Assembly: GCF_040396155.1 (NCBI RefSeq)
Contig: NZ_JBEBOY010000042.1
Location: 1 to 28,244 of the forward strand
Direction: 5' to 3'
Length of the DNA stretch: 28,244 nt
Source: Tissierella praeacuta_A
GTDB lineage: Bacteria > Bacillota > Clostridia > Tissierellales > Tissierellaceae
Positions 1 through 7,834 of this stretch are shown one piece after another (position 1 is the first letter of the stretch; each line of letters begins with the position of its first letter). Below the pieces are notes generated by a model that worked only from the letters and a program-made list of their open reading frames with translations, searched no databases and was not told where the DNA came from. The translations under genes and the position numbers were made by a program.

Positions 1-24
1 ACTGTGTAAGATACAGTGATTTCA

Positions 25-49
25 AGCGTTATGAATTATGATTAACGCT
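25..49 (+). terminator. Possible terminator hairpin of an upstream gene
   Basis: A perfect 7-bp inverted repeat (AGCGTTA at 25-31, TAACGCT at 43-49) with an 11-nt loop is followed by an AT-rich tail without a clean T run. It could end transcription of a gene that lies before the window. The stem is short, so this is only a possibility. Confidence 0.3.
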
Positions 50-75
50 ATTATTTAATTTATAGAGGTGATATT

Positions 76-612
76 ATGTTTAAGTATAAAGATATACAGA
101 TTAATGCTTTATTAGGCGATATAACAGATGCAAATGTGGATGCAATAGTAAATGCAGCTAATAATACTTTACTAGGTGGGGGAGGCGTTGATGGAGCTAT
201 ACACAGAGTTGGAGGGAAAAGGATTTTAGAACAGTGTAAAAGAATTGGAGGATGTCCTACTGGAGAATCTAGGATAACTACTGCTGGAAATCTTCCTAGT
301 AAATATGTAATACACACTGTAGGTCCTATATATAAGAATGGAAAAGAAAGAGAAAAAGGATTATTATATAACTCTTACTATAATTCACTAATATTGGCAA
401 AAGAATATAATATTAAAACAATTGCTTTTCCATCTATATCCACGGGTGCTTATGGTTACCCTATTGAAGAGGCTATGAAGATTGCCATAAGAGCAGTTAT
501 TGATTTTATAGATAAAGAAGAATTTGATCTAGATATTACATTTGTTCTTTTTAATAAAGAGGATTATTCATTGTATAATAATTATTTAAAAGAAAAATTC
601 TTACAATATTGA
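76..612 (+). CDS. Macro-domain protein, O-acetyl-ADP-ribose deacetylase (YmdB-like)
   Basis: A 178-aa single-domain macro protein. The family binds ADP-ribose, and bacterial members of this class hydrolyse O-acetyl-ADP-ribose or remove mono-ADP-ribose from proteins in the cytosol. Visible signatures: GDIT near residue 14, VNAANN at 25-30, the glycine-rich stretch LLGGGGVDGAIH at 32-43 (with Asp39, a position linked to catalysis in MacroD/YmdB proteins), HTVGPIY in the middle, and the phosphate-binding loop STGAYGYP. Length is normal for a stand-alone macro domain. The ATG follows GAGGTG at good spacing. No partner gene such as a sirtuin or an ADP-ribosyltransferase is adjacent, so the physiological substrate cannot be read from context. 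Confidence 0.93.
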   Translation: MFKYKDIQINALLGDITDANVDAIVNAANNTLLGGGGVDGAIHRVGGKRILEQCKRIGGCPTGESRITTAGNLPSKYVIHTVGPIYKNGKEREKGLLYNSYYNSLILAKEYNIKTIAFPSISTGAYGYPIEEAMKIAIRAVIDFIDKEEFDLDITFVLFNKEDYSLYNNYLKEKFLQY

Positions 613-625
613 TAGACATTTTATG

Positions 626-654
626 TTGACTTTATTTTTTAATTATTATACTAT
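626..654 (+). promoter_or_regulatory. Probable sigma-A promoter of the phospholipase-like gene
   Basis: TTGACT at 626-631 and TACTAT at 649-654 are separated by 17 nt; overlapping alternatives TATACT (647-652) and TATAAT (652-657) also exist. Transcription would start about 20 nt before the GTG start codon at 682. Confidence 0.55.
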
Positions 655-681
655 AATTAAGACACAGATTTTTATAAAGGG

Positions 682-1326
682 GTGTTTAAAATATTCTCAG
701 ATTCTCATAAAATTATTGCATCAAAGATATATGATAATGTATTTGATATATATGGTTTAAAATTAGATAAGAAAAAATTACTATGGGGTTCAGTATGTCC
801 AGATATACTTCCTCAATATAAACTTATTAGGCACTATAAAGATGAAAGTTTGAACTTTATTTCCAAGGAAATTATGAAAGTCATATTTATTAGTAGGTAT
901 CTAGAATTCAATAAAATACTTGATCCATTAGCTATAAATATATTAAGTAAAAAAGTAGGTGTTATATCTCATTATTTAAGTGATTATGTATGTTTACCTC
1001 ATGCAAATAGATGGACTTTTGCTAGTAATATGGTAAAACATATAAAATATGAATCTCAATTAAATGAATTTGCAGCAACACATGAATTTAAAAAGAATGT
1101 AATAAATGTCAATGATTTAAATATATATGATATTCCGCAATTAAAATTGAAAAGCACTATAAAAGAATATATTGATGAAGTAGTAGAAGAATATTCAATG
1201 AAAACTAATTTCAAAAATGATTTAGATTTTGCATTATCATTAAATTTAAAAATCTCATATTTCATTTTAGATACTATTATAGCTTATTCTGACGAAATGG
1301 CTGGACATTTTGCTTTAGAATTTTAA
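682..1326 (+). CDS. Zinc-dependent phospholipase C family protein (cytosolic form)
   Basis: A 214-aa protein carrying the zinc-ligand pattern of the bacterial phospholipase C/alpha-toxin family: His9, Asp41, His51, His97, Asp101, His107, His120 and Glu124. The spacings H97-x3-D101-x5-H107 and H120-x3-E124 reproduce those of the three-zinc site in C. perfringens alpha-toxin. The C-terminal half is helical with no C2-like domain. There is no signal peptide, unlike secreted toxins, so it is probably cytosolic and its substrate is unknown. The start is GTG at 682; an in-frame stop lies just upstream and no better start follows nearby. The AAAGGGG ribosome site touches the start codon, suggesting weak initiation. 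A strong terminator follows, so this is a single-gene unit. Confidence 0.75.
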   Translation: MFKIFSDSHKIIASKIYDNVFDIYGLKLDKKKLLWGSVCPDILPQYKLIRHYKDESLNFISKEIMKVIFISRYLEFNKILDPLAINILSKKVGVISHYLSDYVCLPHANRWTFASNMVKHIKYESQLNEFAATHEFKKNVINVNDLNIYDIPQLKLKSTIKEYIDEVVEEYSMKTNFKNDLDFALSLNLKISYFILDTIIAYSDEMAGHFALEF

Positions 1327-1361
1327 TTTTAAAATGAATTTAAAATATAGTCCCGATAATT

Positions 1362-1400
1362 AATAGCTGATTTCTTATGATATAGAAATCAGCTATTTTA
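1362..1400 (+). terminator. Intrinsic terminator after the phospholipase-like gene
   Basis: A perfect 14-bp stem (1362-1375 with 1384-1397) encloses an 8-nt loop and ends in a T-rich stretch (TTTTA). The core arms read TAGCTGATTTCT and AGAAATCAGCTA. Confidence 0.85.
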
Positions 1401-1477
1401 ATACTATTTATATTTATAATTATTTATAAGGAATAGAATATTATACTATCTTATTGGTACTATACTTACAAATAAGA

Positions 1478-1486
1478 TGTTATAAT
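1478..1486 (+). promoter_or_regulatory. Extended -10 promoter of the MltG-like gene
   Basis: TGTTATAAT at 1478-1486 is a full extended -10 element. No good -35 hexamer is visible at the usual distance, which is typical of TGn-dependent promoters. It lies about 45 nt before the ATG. Confidence 0.5.
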
Positions 1487-1529
1487 AGACATTGGGTTAT
1501 TATAATAATATATGAGGTGATTTATACAT

Positions 1530-1979
1530 ATGAATAAAAAAGTTAAATTAGCATATCTATTTTTAGGCATAGGCATAGGCATTATTTTTGTTAATGCTTT
1601 ATATTCATTTTATCCCCAGATAAAGTATATGGATTTAGGAGATGATGTCATAATAGAGAGAGCAAGGGAATTGGGAATGGTAAATTTAAAAGAAAGTATA
1701 GATATGGAAAATCCTAAAGAGGAATTAATAGAGGAGGAAGAGAAAGAAGAGGTAGAAGAACCAAAAGTAGAAATAGAGATTTTAGTAGAAAGTGGTTCTA
1801 GTCTTACATCGGTTGCTAGAAAACTTTATCGTGCAGAATTAATAGAAGATATGGATGAATTTATTTTATTCGTGAAAGAAAAAAAACTAGATAAAAAAAT
1901 TATTACTGGTAGATATAAAATCGAATCAGGTAGTTCATATGATGAAATAATAGAAACTTTAACTAAGAGACCTGATTAA
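1530..1979 (+). CDS. Membrane-anchored MltG/YceG-like protein lacking the catalytic domain
   Basis: A 149-aa protein. Residues 6-28 form one hydrophobic membrane segment. A very acidic linker follows (about 60-78, rich in Glu), then a domain of about 70 residues beginning EIEILVESGSSLTSVARKL. This matches the small LysM-like N-terminal subdomain of MltG/YceG endolytic transglycosylases (I-x-I-x-x-G-S-S-x-x-x-I/V-A-x-x-L, then a later G-x-Y-x-I). Full MltG proteins are about 330 residues and continue into the catalytic domain, which is absent here. It may bind peptidoglycan or be a scaffold; enzymatic activity is not expected. The ATG follows GAGGTG. No frameshifted continuation is visible downstream. 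Confidence 0.6.
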   Translation: MNKKVKLAYLFLGIGIGIIFVNALYSFYPQIKYMDLGDDVIIERARELGMVNLKESIDMENPKEELIEEEEKEEVEEPKVEIEILVESGSSLTSVARKLYRAELIEDMDEFILFVKEKKLDKKIITGRYKIESGSSYDEIIETLTKRPD

Positions 1980-2061
1980 TTATATACACCTTTAATTTAG
2001 ATATTAAATTTTTGTAAGAAAGTTATTATATAATTTTAATCAATTATAGGGGATTATGTAG

Positions 2062-2067
2062 TATAAT
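2062..2067 (+). promoter_or_regulatory. Possible -10 box before the hypothetical gene and AcuB-like gene
   Basis: TATAAT at 2062-2067 lies about 90 nt before the next start codon. The matching -35 region is poor. The rest of the 175-nt gap is AT-rich with no other structure that I can support. Confidence 0.3.
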
Positions 2068-2154
2068 AATCATTACTGTCCTTTTTAATTTTATAATTAA
2101 AATGTTTAATACATCAAAGGATTGTCAACAATTGATAAAAAGGGAGGTATTGAT

Positions 2155-2886
2155 ATGGCAATAGCAAATAGTGAATTATGTAGTATTTATGATGGATTAA
2201 TATATAAATTTCTTTATAAAAATGATATAAATTGCATACATATCCTCCTTAATCTATATGATTTAGAAGAAAATATTACAAACATTTGCCCCAAATATGT
2301 ATCTATACATCATCTAAAAAAGCACATAAGTAAGTTTTTAAAACAGAAAAAAGGCAATTATTCTATATCTTTAAACCTTGGACAACTAATTCATGAAGAT
2401 ATTAATCGATTAGAGCTATTTATTTATCTAGAAGGTTACAAACATGGTTATTTTAATAATTATTGGGTAAATAATTTAGAAGAAATAGCAGTAAGAAATA
2501 TTCCTATAGATAAATTATATAAAAAAAAGTATTTATATCATTTCGACAATAAAATAAGACAAATATCGGATATTAAGGCTCTAATTGGGGAAGAAATTCA
2601 GAAAAACGAAAAAGAAAATAAATACTTATATAATATTATTAAAGATTATTGTAATAAACTATTAAGAGGAAAGATTTTTAACTTAAATAGACATTTAGAT
2701 GAACAATTAACAATAGAATATAATTCAAAGATTTGTTGTACTAAGGAAGATAGTTTATTAACTTTAGATGAGCTAAATGATATTTATAAGGAAATGATAA
2801 AAATAGTACTTAAAGATGGTTTAAAACTCTATAAAGAGGCATATTGGTACGGACTAAACGATAGAGTATTAAAGAGATATAGATAA
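2155..2886 (+). CDS. Hypothetical protein, mostly helical
   Basis: A 243-aa protein that I do not recognise. It has no signal peptide and no hydrophobic stretch long enough for a membrane segment. It is rich in Lys, Asn, Tyr and Ile and appears mainly alpha-helical. A compact motif, LGQLIHEDINRLELFIYLEG, is followed by a KHGYFNNYW segment and looks like the most conserved part; two adjacent cysteines (CC) occur near the C-terminus. The ATG at 2155 is chosen over an in-frame TTG at 2122 because GGGAGG at 2142-2147 is ideally placed. The AcuB-like gene starts 20 nt after its stop, so the two are probably co-transcribed. Confidence 0.7.
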   Translation: MAIANSELCSIYDGLIYKFLYKNDINCIHILLNLYDLEENITNICPKYVSIHHLKKHISKFLKQKKGNYSISLNLGQLIHEDINRLELFIYLEGYKHGYFNNYWVNNLEEIAVRNIPIDKLYKKKYLYHFDNKIRQISDIKALIGEEIQKNEKENKYLYNIIKDYCNKLLRGKIFNLNRHLDEQLTIEYNSKICCTKEDSLLTLDELNDIYKEMIKIVLKDGLKLYKEAYWYGLNDRVLKRYR

Positions 2887-2906
2887 TAGTTTAAGGGGGA
2901 ATACAA

Positions 2907-3539
2907 ATGTTTATTAGAAACTATATGTTATCAAAAGAAAAACTGACAACAGTTGAATTAGGAGAAAGTTTAGCTAGTGCCCTTGAAAAGATTAATAATG
3001 GGAATTTTTTATCATTGCCAGTTATAGATGGTGATGAATTTAAGGGTATTCTTATGAAAGAAGCTGTTTATAGAAATTATTTAGAATCTGGTAAATGTAA
3101 TAAAGATGAATACTTAAATAATACGACAGTAGAAGAGATATATAATAGCAGTTATGAGTCAATTCATTCAGGTGAAAGAATTGAGAAAGCTTCTTATTTA
3201 TTAAAAGAACTTAGAACACCTTTTTTGACAGTTTTTGATTCTAATAATAAATTTGTAGGGATATTAACCCATTCGGCAATATTTGATGCATTTTCAGAAA
3301 TATTTGGAATAGATAAAGGAACTAGAATTGTTGTAAATATGTTTGATTTACCGGGACAATTGGCAAAACTCACTGATGTAATTAAAAAAGAAAACATAAA
3401 TATAATAAATTTTGCTATTATGGATCCAAAGGTACTAGATTTAATTCAGGTCATACTTAGAGTCGATACGGAGGATGTAGATAAATTAGTTGATAGAATT
3501 CAATCAGCAGGGTTTAAGATTGGCGAAGTTGCAAAATAA
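2907..3539 (+). CDS. CBS-CBS-ACT domain protein, AcuB-like
   Basis: A 210-aa cytosolic regulatory protein. Two CBS units occupy about residues 1-60 (LPVIDGDEFKGILMKEAVYR) and 80-135 (FLTVFDSNNKFVGILTHSAI). An ACT domain covers about 140-208, starting RIVVNMFDLPGQLAKLTDVI and ending in a typical beta strand. Domain order and length match Bacillus AcuB (about 214 aa), a member of the acetoin-utilisation locus. CBS pairs usually bind adenine nucleotides and ACT domains bind amino acids, so a ligand-sensing role is likely. There is no acuA or acuC here, so a link to acetoin cannot be claimed. The ATG follows AAGGGGGA. Confidence 0.8.
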   Translation: MFIRNYMLSKEKLTTVELGESLASALEKINNGNFLSLPVIDGDEFKGILMKEAVYRNYLESGKCNKDEYLNNTTVEEIYNSSYESIHSGERIEKASYLLKELRTPFLTVFDSNNKFVGILTHSAIFDAFSEIFGIDKGTRIVVNMFDLPGQLAKLTDVIKKENINIINFAIMDPKVLDLIQVILRVDTEDVDKLVDRIQSAGFKIGEVAK

Positions 3540-3570
3540 TACACTTATGTATAAAAATTTATAAAATGGA

Positions 3571-3576
3571 TATAAT
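3571..3576 (+). promoter_or_regulatory. Putative -10 box of the bofC-like gene
   Basis: TATAAT at 3571-3576 lies just before, and overlaps by two bases, the hairpin that covers the bofC ribosome site. A start point about 7 nt downstream (near 3583) would fall inside the 5' arm of that hairpin. No convincing sigma-A -35 box is seen; GTATA at 3549-3553 resembles a forespore-type -35, but the -10 fit to sigma-F or sigma-G is imperfect. Confidence 0.4.
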
Positions 3577-3607
3577 ATCCCTCTAGATAGTAATCTGGAG
3601 GGATATT
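3574..3607 (+). promoter_or_regulatory. Hairpin sequestering the bofC Shine-Dalgarno sequence
   Basis: Bases 3574-3588 pair with 3593-3607 in an uninterrupted 15-bp stem (one G-T pair) closed by the 4-nt loop AGTA. The GGAGGG ribosome site at 3597-3602 is wholly inside the 3' arm, and the ATG at 3609 follows directly. The lack of a T run argues against a terminator. Confidence 0.7.
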
Positions 3608-3608
3608 T

Positions 3609-4202
3609 ATGAAAAAAGATAAAGTTTTGCCTGTTTTCCTTTTTTCTCTGACCTTATTTTTAGTAAGTTTCATATTGGGCTATCAGCTGATGAGTAAAAA
3701 ATTAAATCCAAAAGACATTAGCAAAATAAATAATAAAGACAACAATATATCGGATTATTCAGACATGGAGATACTAGGTGAAGGAAATAGAATTTCTCCA
3801 AACACTTTTATAGAAGAAAGGATTCACTATATGGCTTGCGACCATGTTATTACAAAGGTTAATCTTGTAGAAGATAATATGGTTAATATGACGAAAGATG
3901 AATTTACTGAATATATTCAATCAAACTATCCTAATAAAAAAATAATTTCTTTTTCAGCCAATAGAATAACATTGGGAGTCACTAAAAATCATTTATGTGA
4001 AAATCATTATATTGTTGGAGAGAAGGATGGTTCCATAGCCATATTCAGAATTGGAGAAAATGGGGAAAGGGTATTGGAAAATGTATTAGTAGATTATCCT
4101 ATTTCACTATTAATGGAAATTGACCAAGAAAAAATAATCGAGGGTATTGTAGTAGATAACGAAGATGAGTTATCTGAAATCCTTGAGAATTTTATTAGCT
4201 AA
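3609..4202 (+). CDS. bofC: BofC-like sporulation protein
   Basis: A 197-aa protein with an N-terminal hydrophobic segment (about 7-27, membrane anchor or uncleaved signal) and a C-terminal domain (about 120-180) that resembles the BofC C-terminal domain: HYIVGEKDGSIAIFRIGENG, then a short hydrophobic segment and repeated acidic residues. In Bacillus, BofC is a forespore-secreted protein that restrains SpoIVB signalling to sigma-K processing. Its position next to the ruv genes is the same as in Bacillus, where bofC lies upstream of ruvAB, which supports the call. The central HYMACDHVITK region may match the N-terminal part of BofC. The ATG follows GGAGGG, hidden in a hairpin. A terminator overlaps the stop codon, separating it from ruvC. 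Confidence 0.75.
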   Translation: MKKDKVLPVFLFSLTLFLVSFILGYQLMSKKLNPKDISKINNKDNNISDYSDMEILGEGNRISPNTFIEERIHYMACDHVITKVNLVEDNMVNMTKDEFTEYIQSNYPNKKIISFSANRITLGVTKNHLCENHYIVGEKDGSIAIFRIGENGERVLENVLVDYPISLLMEIDQEKIIEGIVVDNEDELSEILENFIS

Positions 4203-4232
4203 CTAAGTTAGAAATTCTAACTTAGTTTTTTT
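4201..4232 (+). terminator. Intrinsic terminator between bofC and ruvC
   Basis: An 11-bp stem (4201-4211 with 4217-4227) and a 5-nt loop run into seven T residues at 4226-4232. The 5' arm begins inside the bofC stop codon. Confidence 0.92.
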
Positions 4233-4241
4233 GTCTAAATA

Positions 4242-4250
4242 TGGTACAAT
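4242..4250 (+). promoter_or_regulatory. Extended -10 promoter of the ruvC operon
   Basis: TGGTACAAT at 4242-4250 is an extended -10 element immediately after the bofC terminator and about 30 nt before the ruvC ATG. The -35 region (TTAGTT, 4222-4227) is weak and lies inside the terminator. Confidence 0.6.
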
Positions 4251-4281
4251 AGTAGATATAGTTATAGAAGGGAGATTAGGG

Positions 4282-4776
4282 ATGATAATTCTAGGAATTG
4301 ATCCAGGAATTGCAATAGTGGGATATAGCATTTTAGAATGTAATGGAAATAAATTTAAGGCAATTGATTACGGGTGCATAAGAACAGATTCGGATGTTTT
4401 ATTTCCAGATAGGATAAAAATAATATATACTAAACTTATTGAAATCATAGATAAATATAAACCTGAGGATTTAGCTGTAGAAGAATTGTTTTTCAATAAG
4501 AATGTAAAGACGGCTATAAAGGTAGGACAAGCAAGAGGAGTAGAAATATTGGCAGCTGTTAATAAGGGATTAAACATATATGAATATACTCCTTTACAAA
4601 TAAAACAATCCGTTGTAGGATATGGAAGGGCAGATAAGGGGCAAGTTCAAGAAATGGTAAGGATGTTGTTAAATTTAAAAGAAAAGCCTAAGCCAGATGA
4701 TGTGGCAGATGCTTTGGCAGTAGCTATCTGTCATGGTAGCTCTCTTAAATTTAAGGAATCCTTTAGAATGAAATAA
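4282..4776 (+). CDS. ruvC: Holliday junction resolvase RuvC
   Basis: A 164-aa endonuclease that cuts Holliday junctions symmetrically, acting with RuvAB. The start GIDPGIAIVGYSI holds catalytic Asp7; VEELFF supplies Glu67; the C-terminal DDVADALAVAICH supplies Asp140 and Asp143. These correspond to the E. coli set D7, E66, D138, D141. Length is normal. The ATG at 4282 is preferred over an upstream in-frame TTG at 4231, which lies in the terminator/promoter region, because AAGGGAG precedes the ATG at 7 nt. ruvA follows within 20 nt. It is the first gene of the operon running to tgt. Confidence 0.97.
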   Translation: MIILGIDPGIAIVGYSILECNGNKFKAIDYGCIRTDSDVLFPDRIKIIYTKLIEIIDKYKPEDLAVEELFFNKNVKTAIKVGQARGVEILAAVNKGLNIYEYTPLQIKQSVVGYGRADKGQVQEMVRMLLNLKEKPKPDDVADALAVAICHGSSLKFKESFRMK

Positions 4777-4795
4777 TATATAAAGGGTGAATACT

Positions 4796-5386
4796 TTGTT
4801 TGAGTTTATTATAGGAGATATAGTATCCATAAAGGAAGATTATATAGTATTACAGAATAATGGAATAGGTTATAAAATATTTACATCTACTAATACAATG
4901 CTTCAAGTTGAATTGGGAATGCAAAATGCAATGATTTTTACATATTTGAACGTAAGGGAAGATGGAGTATTTCTTTATGGATTTACATCAGAAGAAGAAC
5001 TTGATATGTTTAAATTGCTTCAGATGGTTTCCAAAATAGGACCTAAAATAGCATTAGGAGTATTATCTACACTTAATTATAACCAAATTAAATTAGCTAT
5101 AATAAGAAAAGATATAGATATTTTGTGTAAGGCACCGGGGATTGGTAAAAAGACAGCAGAAAGAATTGTCTTAGAGTTAAAAGATAGAATAGATAAAAAT
5201 ATAGAAATCGAAGAAGAGGATATAAGTAATTCAGGTTATGAAACTCATATGGAAGCTATAAATGGATTGATGTCTTTAGGATATACAAGAATAGAAGTTG
5301 AGAAGATTATAAAAACTATAGATATATCAAATATGGACATAGAAGATATAATTAGGGAGACATTAAAAAGGTTATCAAAACATTAG
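4796..5386 (+). CDS. ruvA: Holliday junction branch migration protein RuvA
   Basis: A 196-aa protein that forms the tetrameric junction-binding core for RuvB. It has an N-terminal OB fold (LFEFIIGDIVSIKEDYIV and IGYKIF), two helix-hairpin-helix motifs (about residues 70-85, VSKIGPKIALGVL, and 105-120, APGIGKKTAERIVLELKDR), and a C-terminal three-helix domain that contacts RuvB. The TTG at 4796 is chosen because RuvA proteins usually begin at this point and AAAGGGTGA at 4782-4790 is then well placed; a GTG at 4787 would add three residues but overlaps the ribosome site. It is followed by ruvB 13 nt later. Confidence 0.95.
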   Translation: MFEFIIGDIVSIKEDYIVLQNNGIGYKIFTSTNTMLQVELGMQNAMIFTYLNVREDGVFLYGFTSEEELDMFKLLQMVSKIGPKIALGVLSTLNYNQIKLAIIRKDIDILCKAPGIGKKTAERIVLELKDRIDKNIEIEEEDISNSGYETHMEAINGLMSLGYTRIEVEKIIKTIDISNMDIEDIIRETLKRLSKH

Positions 5387-5399
5387 AAGGAGTTAATAA

Positions 5400-6410
5400 A
5401 TGGATAATATTAATGATAGAATAATGGCTGGAAGTTTGAGAAATGAAGACTTAGATAATGAATTAACATTAAGGCCTAAATGGATTAATGAATATATAGG
5501 TCAAGATAAGGCTAAGGAAAAATTAAATATTTTTATTCAAGCAGCTAAAGGAAGAAATGAATCTCTAGACCATGTACTATTATATGGGCCTCCTGGACTT
5601 GGGAAAACCACTTTAGCAAATATTATTGCTAATGAAATGGGTGTAAATATTAGAGTCACATCAGGACCTGCTATTGAAAGACCTGGAGACTTAGCTAGTA
5701 TTTTAACTAACCTTTCTGAGGGAGATGTTCTATTTATTGATGAGATTCACAGAATTAATAGAACAGTAGAGGAAATACTATATCCTGCAATGGAAGATTT
5801 TGCCTTAGATATAATAATAGGAAAAGGACCTTCAGCTAGATCAGTAAGGCTTGATTTATCCAAGTTTACACTTATTGGTGCAACTACTAGGGCTGGACTT
5901 TTAACATCGCCACTTAGAGATAGATTCGGTGTAATGCTAAATCTGGAGTTATATGATGATGAAAGTTTAAAACAGATTGTAACTAGGTCTGCTGATATAT
6001 TAGATATAGAAATTGAAGATAAGGGAGCTTTAGAAATAGCAAAAAGATCCAGAGGGACGCCTAGAATTGCAAATAGACTGCTTAAAAGAGTCAGAGATTA
6101 TGCTCAGGTTGTAGAGAAGGGTGTAATTACCTGGGAAGTAGCCAAAAGAGGCTTACAAATCCTTGAAATCGATGAGCTTGGTCTAGATAGTGTAGATAGA
6201 AAATTAATTCTTACTTTAATAGAAAATTTTAGTGGAGGGCCTGTAGGAGTAGATACACTATCAGCTGCAACGGGAGAAGAAAGAAATACTATAGAAGATG
6301 TATATGAGCCATATCTCTTACAAATAGGATTTTTAAATAGAACTCCTAGAGGAAGAATAGTTTCTAAAAAAGCATATGAACATTTTGAAATTCCATATAC
6401 TGAAGATTAA
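5400..6410 (+). CDS. ruvB: Holliday junction branch migration ATPase RuvB
   Basis: A 336-aa AAA+ ATPase that drives branch migration on RuvA-bound junctions. Motifs: Walker A GPPGLGKTT (about 63-71), Walker B LFIDEIHR (about 113-120), sensor 1 GATTRAGLL, arginine-finger region LRDRFG, sensor 2 SRGTPRIANRLLKRVRD, and a C-terminal winged helix containing GGPVGVDTLSAATGEE. Length is typical. The ATG is preceded by AGAAGGAG. It is the third gene of the ruvCAB block and is followed 28 nt later by the SpoIID-like gene. Confidence 0.98.
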   Translation: MDNINDRIMAGSLRNEDLDNELTLRPKWINEYIGQDKAKEKLNIFIQAAKGRNESLDHVLLYGPPGLGKTTLANIIANEMGVNIRVTSGPAIERPGDLASILTNLSEGDVLFIDEIHRINRTVEEILYPAMEDFALDIIIGKGPSARSVRLDLSKFTLIGATTRAGLLTSPLRDRFGVMLNLELYDDESLKQIVTRSADILDIEIEDKGALEIAKRSRGTPRIANRLLKRVRDYAQVVEKGVITWEVAKRGLQILEIDELGLDSVDRKLILTLIENFSGGPVGVDTLSAATGEERNTIEDVYEPYLLQIGFLNRTPRGRIVSKKAYEHFEIPYTED

Positions 6411-6438
6411 TAAAATATAATTAGGGGGAAAGAGATAT

Positions 6439-7806
6439 ATGAAGAAAAATATATCCAGATTTTTAATACTTGTATTATTATTAATTTTATTACCTATTAA
6501 AAAATCTTATGCTAAATCCTTTGACAATCAGTATTTAAACATAAAACTAACAAAACCAATAAAGCAGAAAAATGTAGTTAATCTTGGAAGTAATAGTGGA
6601 TTTTTGTTATCCTCTGTCAATAATAAGAATGATATTATATTAAACATAGACGATACAGATATAAAAGCTGTATTAAGTGGGAATGGTATAGATTTACTTA
6701 ATTCTACAGATGATGTAGTATTTACTTTACCAAAGGATGGTAGTGTTTTAATTGCTTCAGATACATTTAATGACCCAATAATAACTGTTGAGAAAGACAG
6801 ATATAGGGATTATATTAGATTGTTAAGTAAAAATAATGAGATTATTGTTATTAATCATGTTGGACTTGAGAATTATTTATATGGAGTAGTCCCAGCAGAA
6901 ATGCCGGCTACTTTTCATGTAGAGGCGTTAAAGGCACAAGCAGTAGCTTCTAGGAGTTTTGCAATTTCAAACATAAATAAACATTCTTCAGAAGGATTTA
7001 ATTTATGTGATACTACTCATTGTCAAGTATATTCTGGAGTTGAATATGAAAAGTCATCGACTAATTTAGCAGTAGATGAAACAAGGGATACTTTTGCATA
7101 TTATAATGGAAAGGTAATAGAAGCCATATTTCATTCAACAAGCAGTGGTTTTACTGAGGATAGTGTAAATGTATGGGGTGGAGATTTTCCATATTTAAAA
7201 TCTGTAGAAGATAAGTTTTCATCAGAATCTCCCTATAGTAAATGGAGTTTTAGTATCAATATTAATGAGTTAAACAATAATCTAATCTCATCTGGAGTAA
7301 ATATAGGGAGCTTACAAGGGATGGAAGTCGTTGATGCTACTTTAACTGGAAAAGTAAATAAGATAAAAATAATTGGCACCAAAGGAGAGCAGGTTATAGA
7401 TGGTACCAAATTTAGAAATATAGTTGGAGCTACGAAATTTAAAAGTTCTTGGTTTAATATAAAAAGTAGTAATATTAATACATCAAATAGTCAAGTCTAT
7501 GTTATAGATGGAGGAATGTTTAAACCTCAAACTATAGATGTTGATAAAGCTTATATACTTGATGAAAAAAATCAAAAGAAACCAAATCGGGGAACTGTAA
7601 GTAGAGCAATTGGAAAAGATAAGATTGAAACATTAGGAGAATTTTATCCTATAGACTCTTCCGAAATATTAATTGAAGGAAAAGGATTTGGCCATGGAGT
7701 AGGTATGAGTCAATTTGGGGCTAAAAAAATGGCTGAATTAGGATATGATTTTGAGGAAATCCTAAAATATTATTATACTGGAATAGATGTATTATCAAAC
7801 AATTAA
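6439..7806 (+). CDS. SpoIID/LytB-domain protein (lytic transglycosylase-like)
   Basis: A 455-aa secreted or membrane-anchored protein. Residues 7-25 form a signal/anchor sequence. The SpoIID core includes LENYLYGVVPAEMP (143-156) with Glu154 at the position of the catalytic glutamate of SpoIID, then EALKAQAVASRSFA, HCQVYSGVEYE, a SSGFTEDSVNVWGG stretch, and the C-terminal GHGVGMSQFGAKKMAELGY. SpoIID cleaves glycan strands during forespore engulfment, while LytB relatives act on wall in growing cells. It is longer than Bacillus SpoIID (about 343 aa), and its place inside the ruvB-queA operon differs from classical spoIID, so a vegetative or accessory role is possible. The ATG follows AGGGGGAAAG. 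Confidence 0.88.
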   Translation: MKKNISRFLILVLLLILLPIKKSYAKSFDNQYLNIKLTKPIKQKNVVNLGSNSGFLLSSVNNKNDIILNIDDTDIKAVLSGNGIDLLNSTDDVVFTLPKDGSVLIASDTFNDPIITVEKDRYRDYIRLLSKNNEIIVINHVGLENYLYGVVPAEMPATFHVEALKAQAVASRSFAISNINKHSSEGFNLCDTTHCQVYSGVEYEKSSTNLAVDETRDTFAYYNGKVIEAIFHSTSSGFTEDSVNVWGGDFPYLKSVEDKFSSESPYSKWSFSININELNNNLISSGVNIGSLQGMEVVDATLTGKVNKIKIIGTKGEQVIDGTKFRNIVGATKFKSSWFNIKSSNINTSNSQVYVIDGGMFKPQTIDVDKAYILDEKNQKKPNRGTVSRAIGKDKIETLGEFYPIDSSEILIEGKGFGHGVGMSQFGAKKMAELGYDFEEILKYYYTGIDVLSNN

Positions 7807-7834
7807 TTAATAAACAGAAGAGAAGGATGATGTA

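Noticed and set aside
3574..3607. Terminator of the CBS-domain gene
   Set aside because: The stem is strong, but only three T residues follow before the ATG and the 3' arm contains the bofC ribosome site, so a translation-control role fits better.
4231..4281. TTG-initiated N-terminal extension of ruvC
   Set aside because: The added codons lie in the terminator and promoter region, and the ATG at 4282 has a proper ribosome site and matches the family N-terminus.
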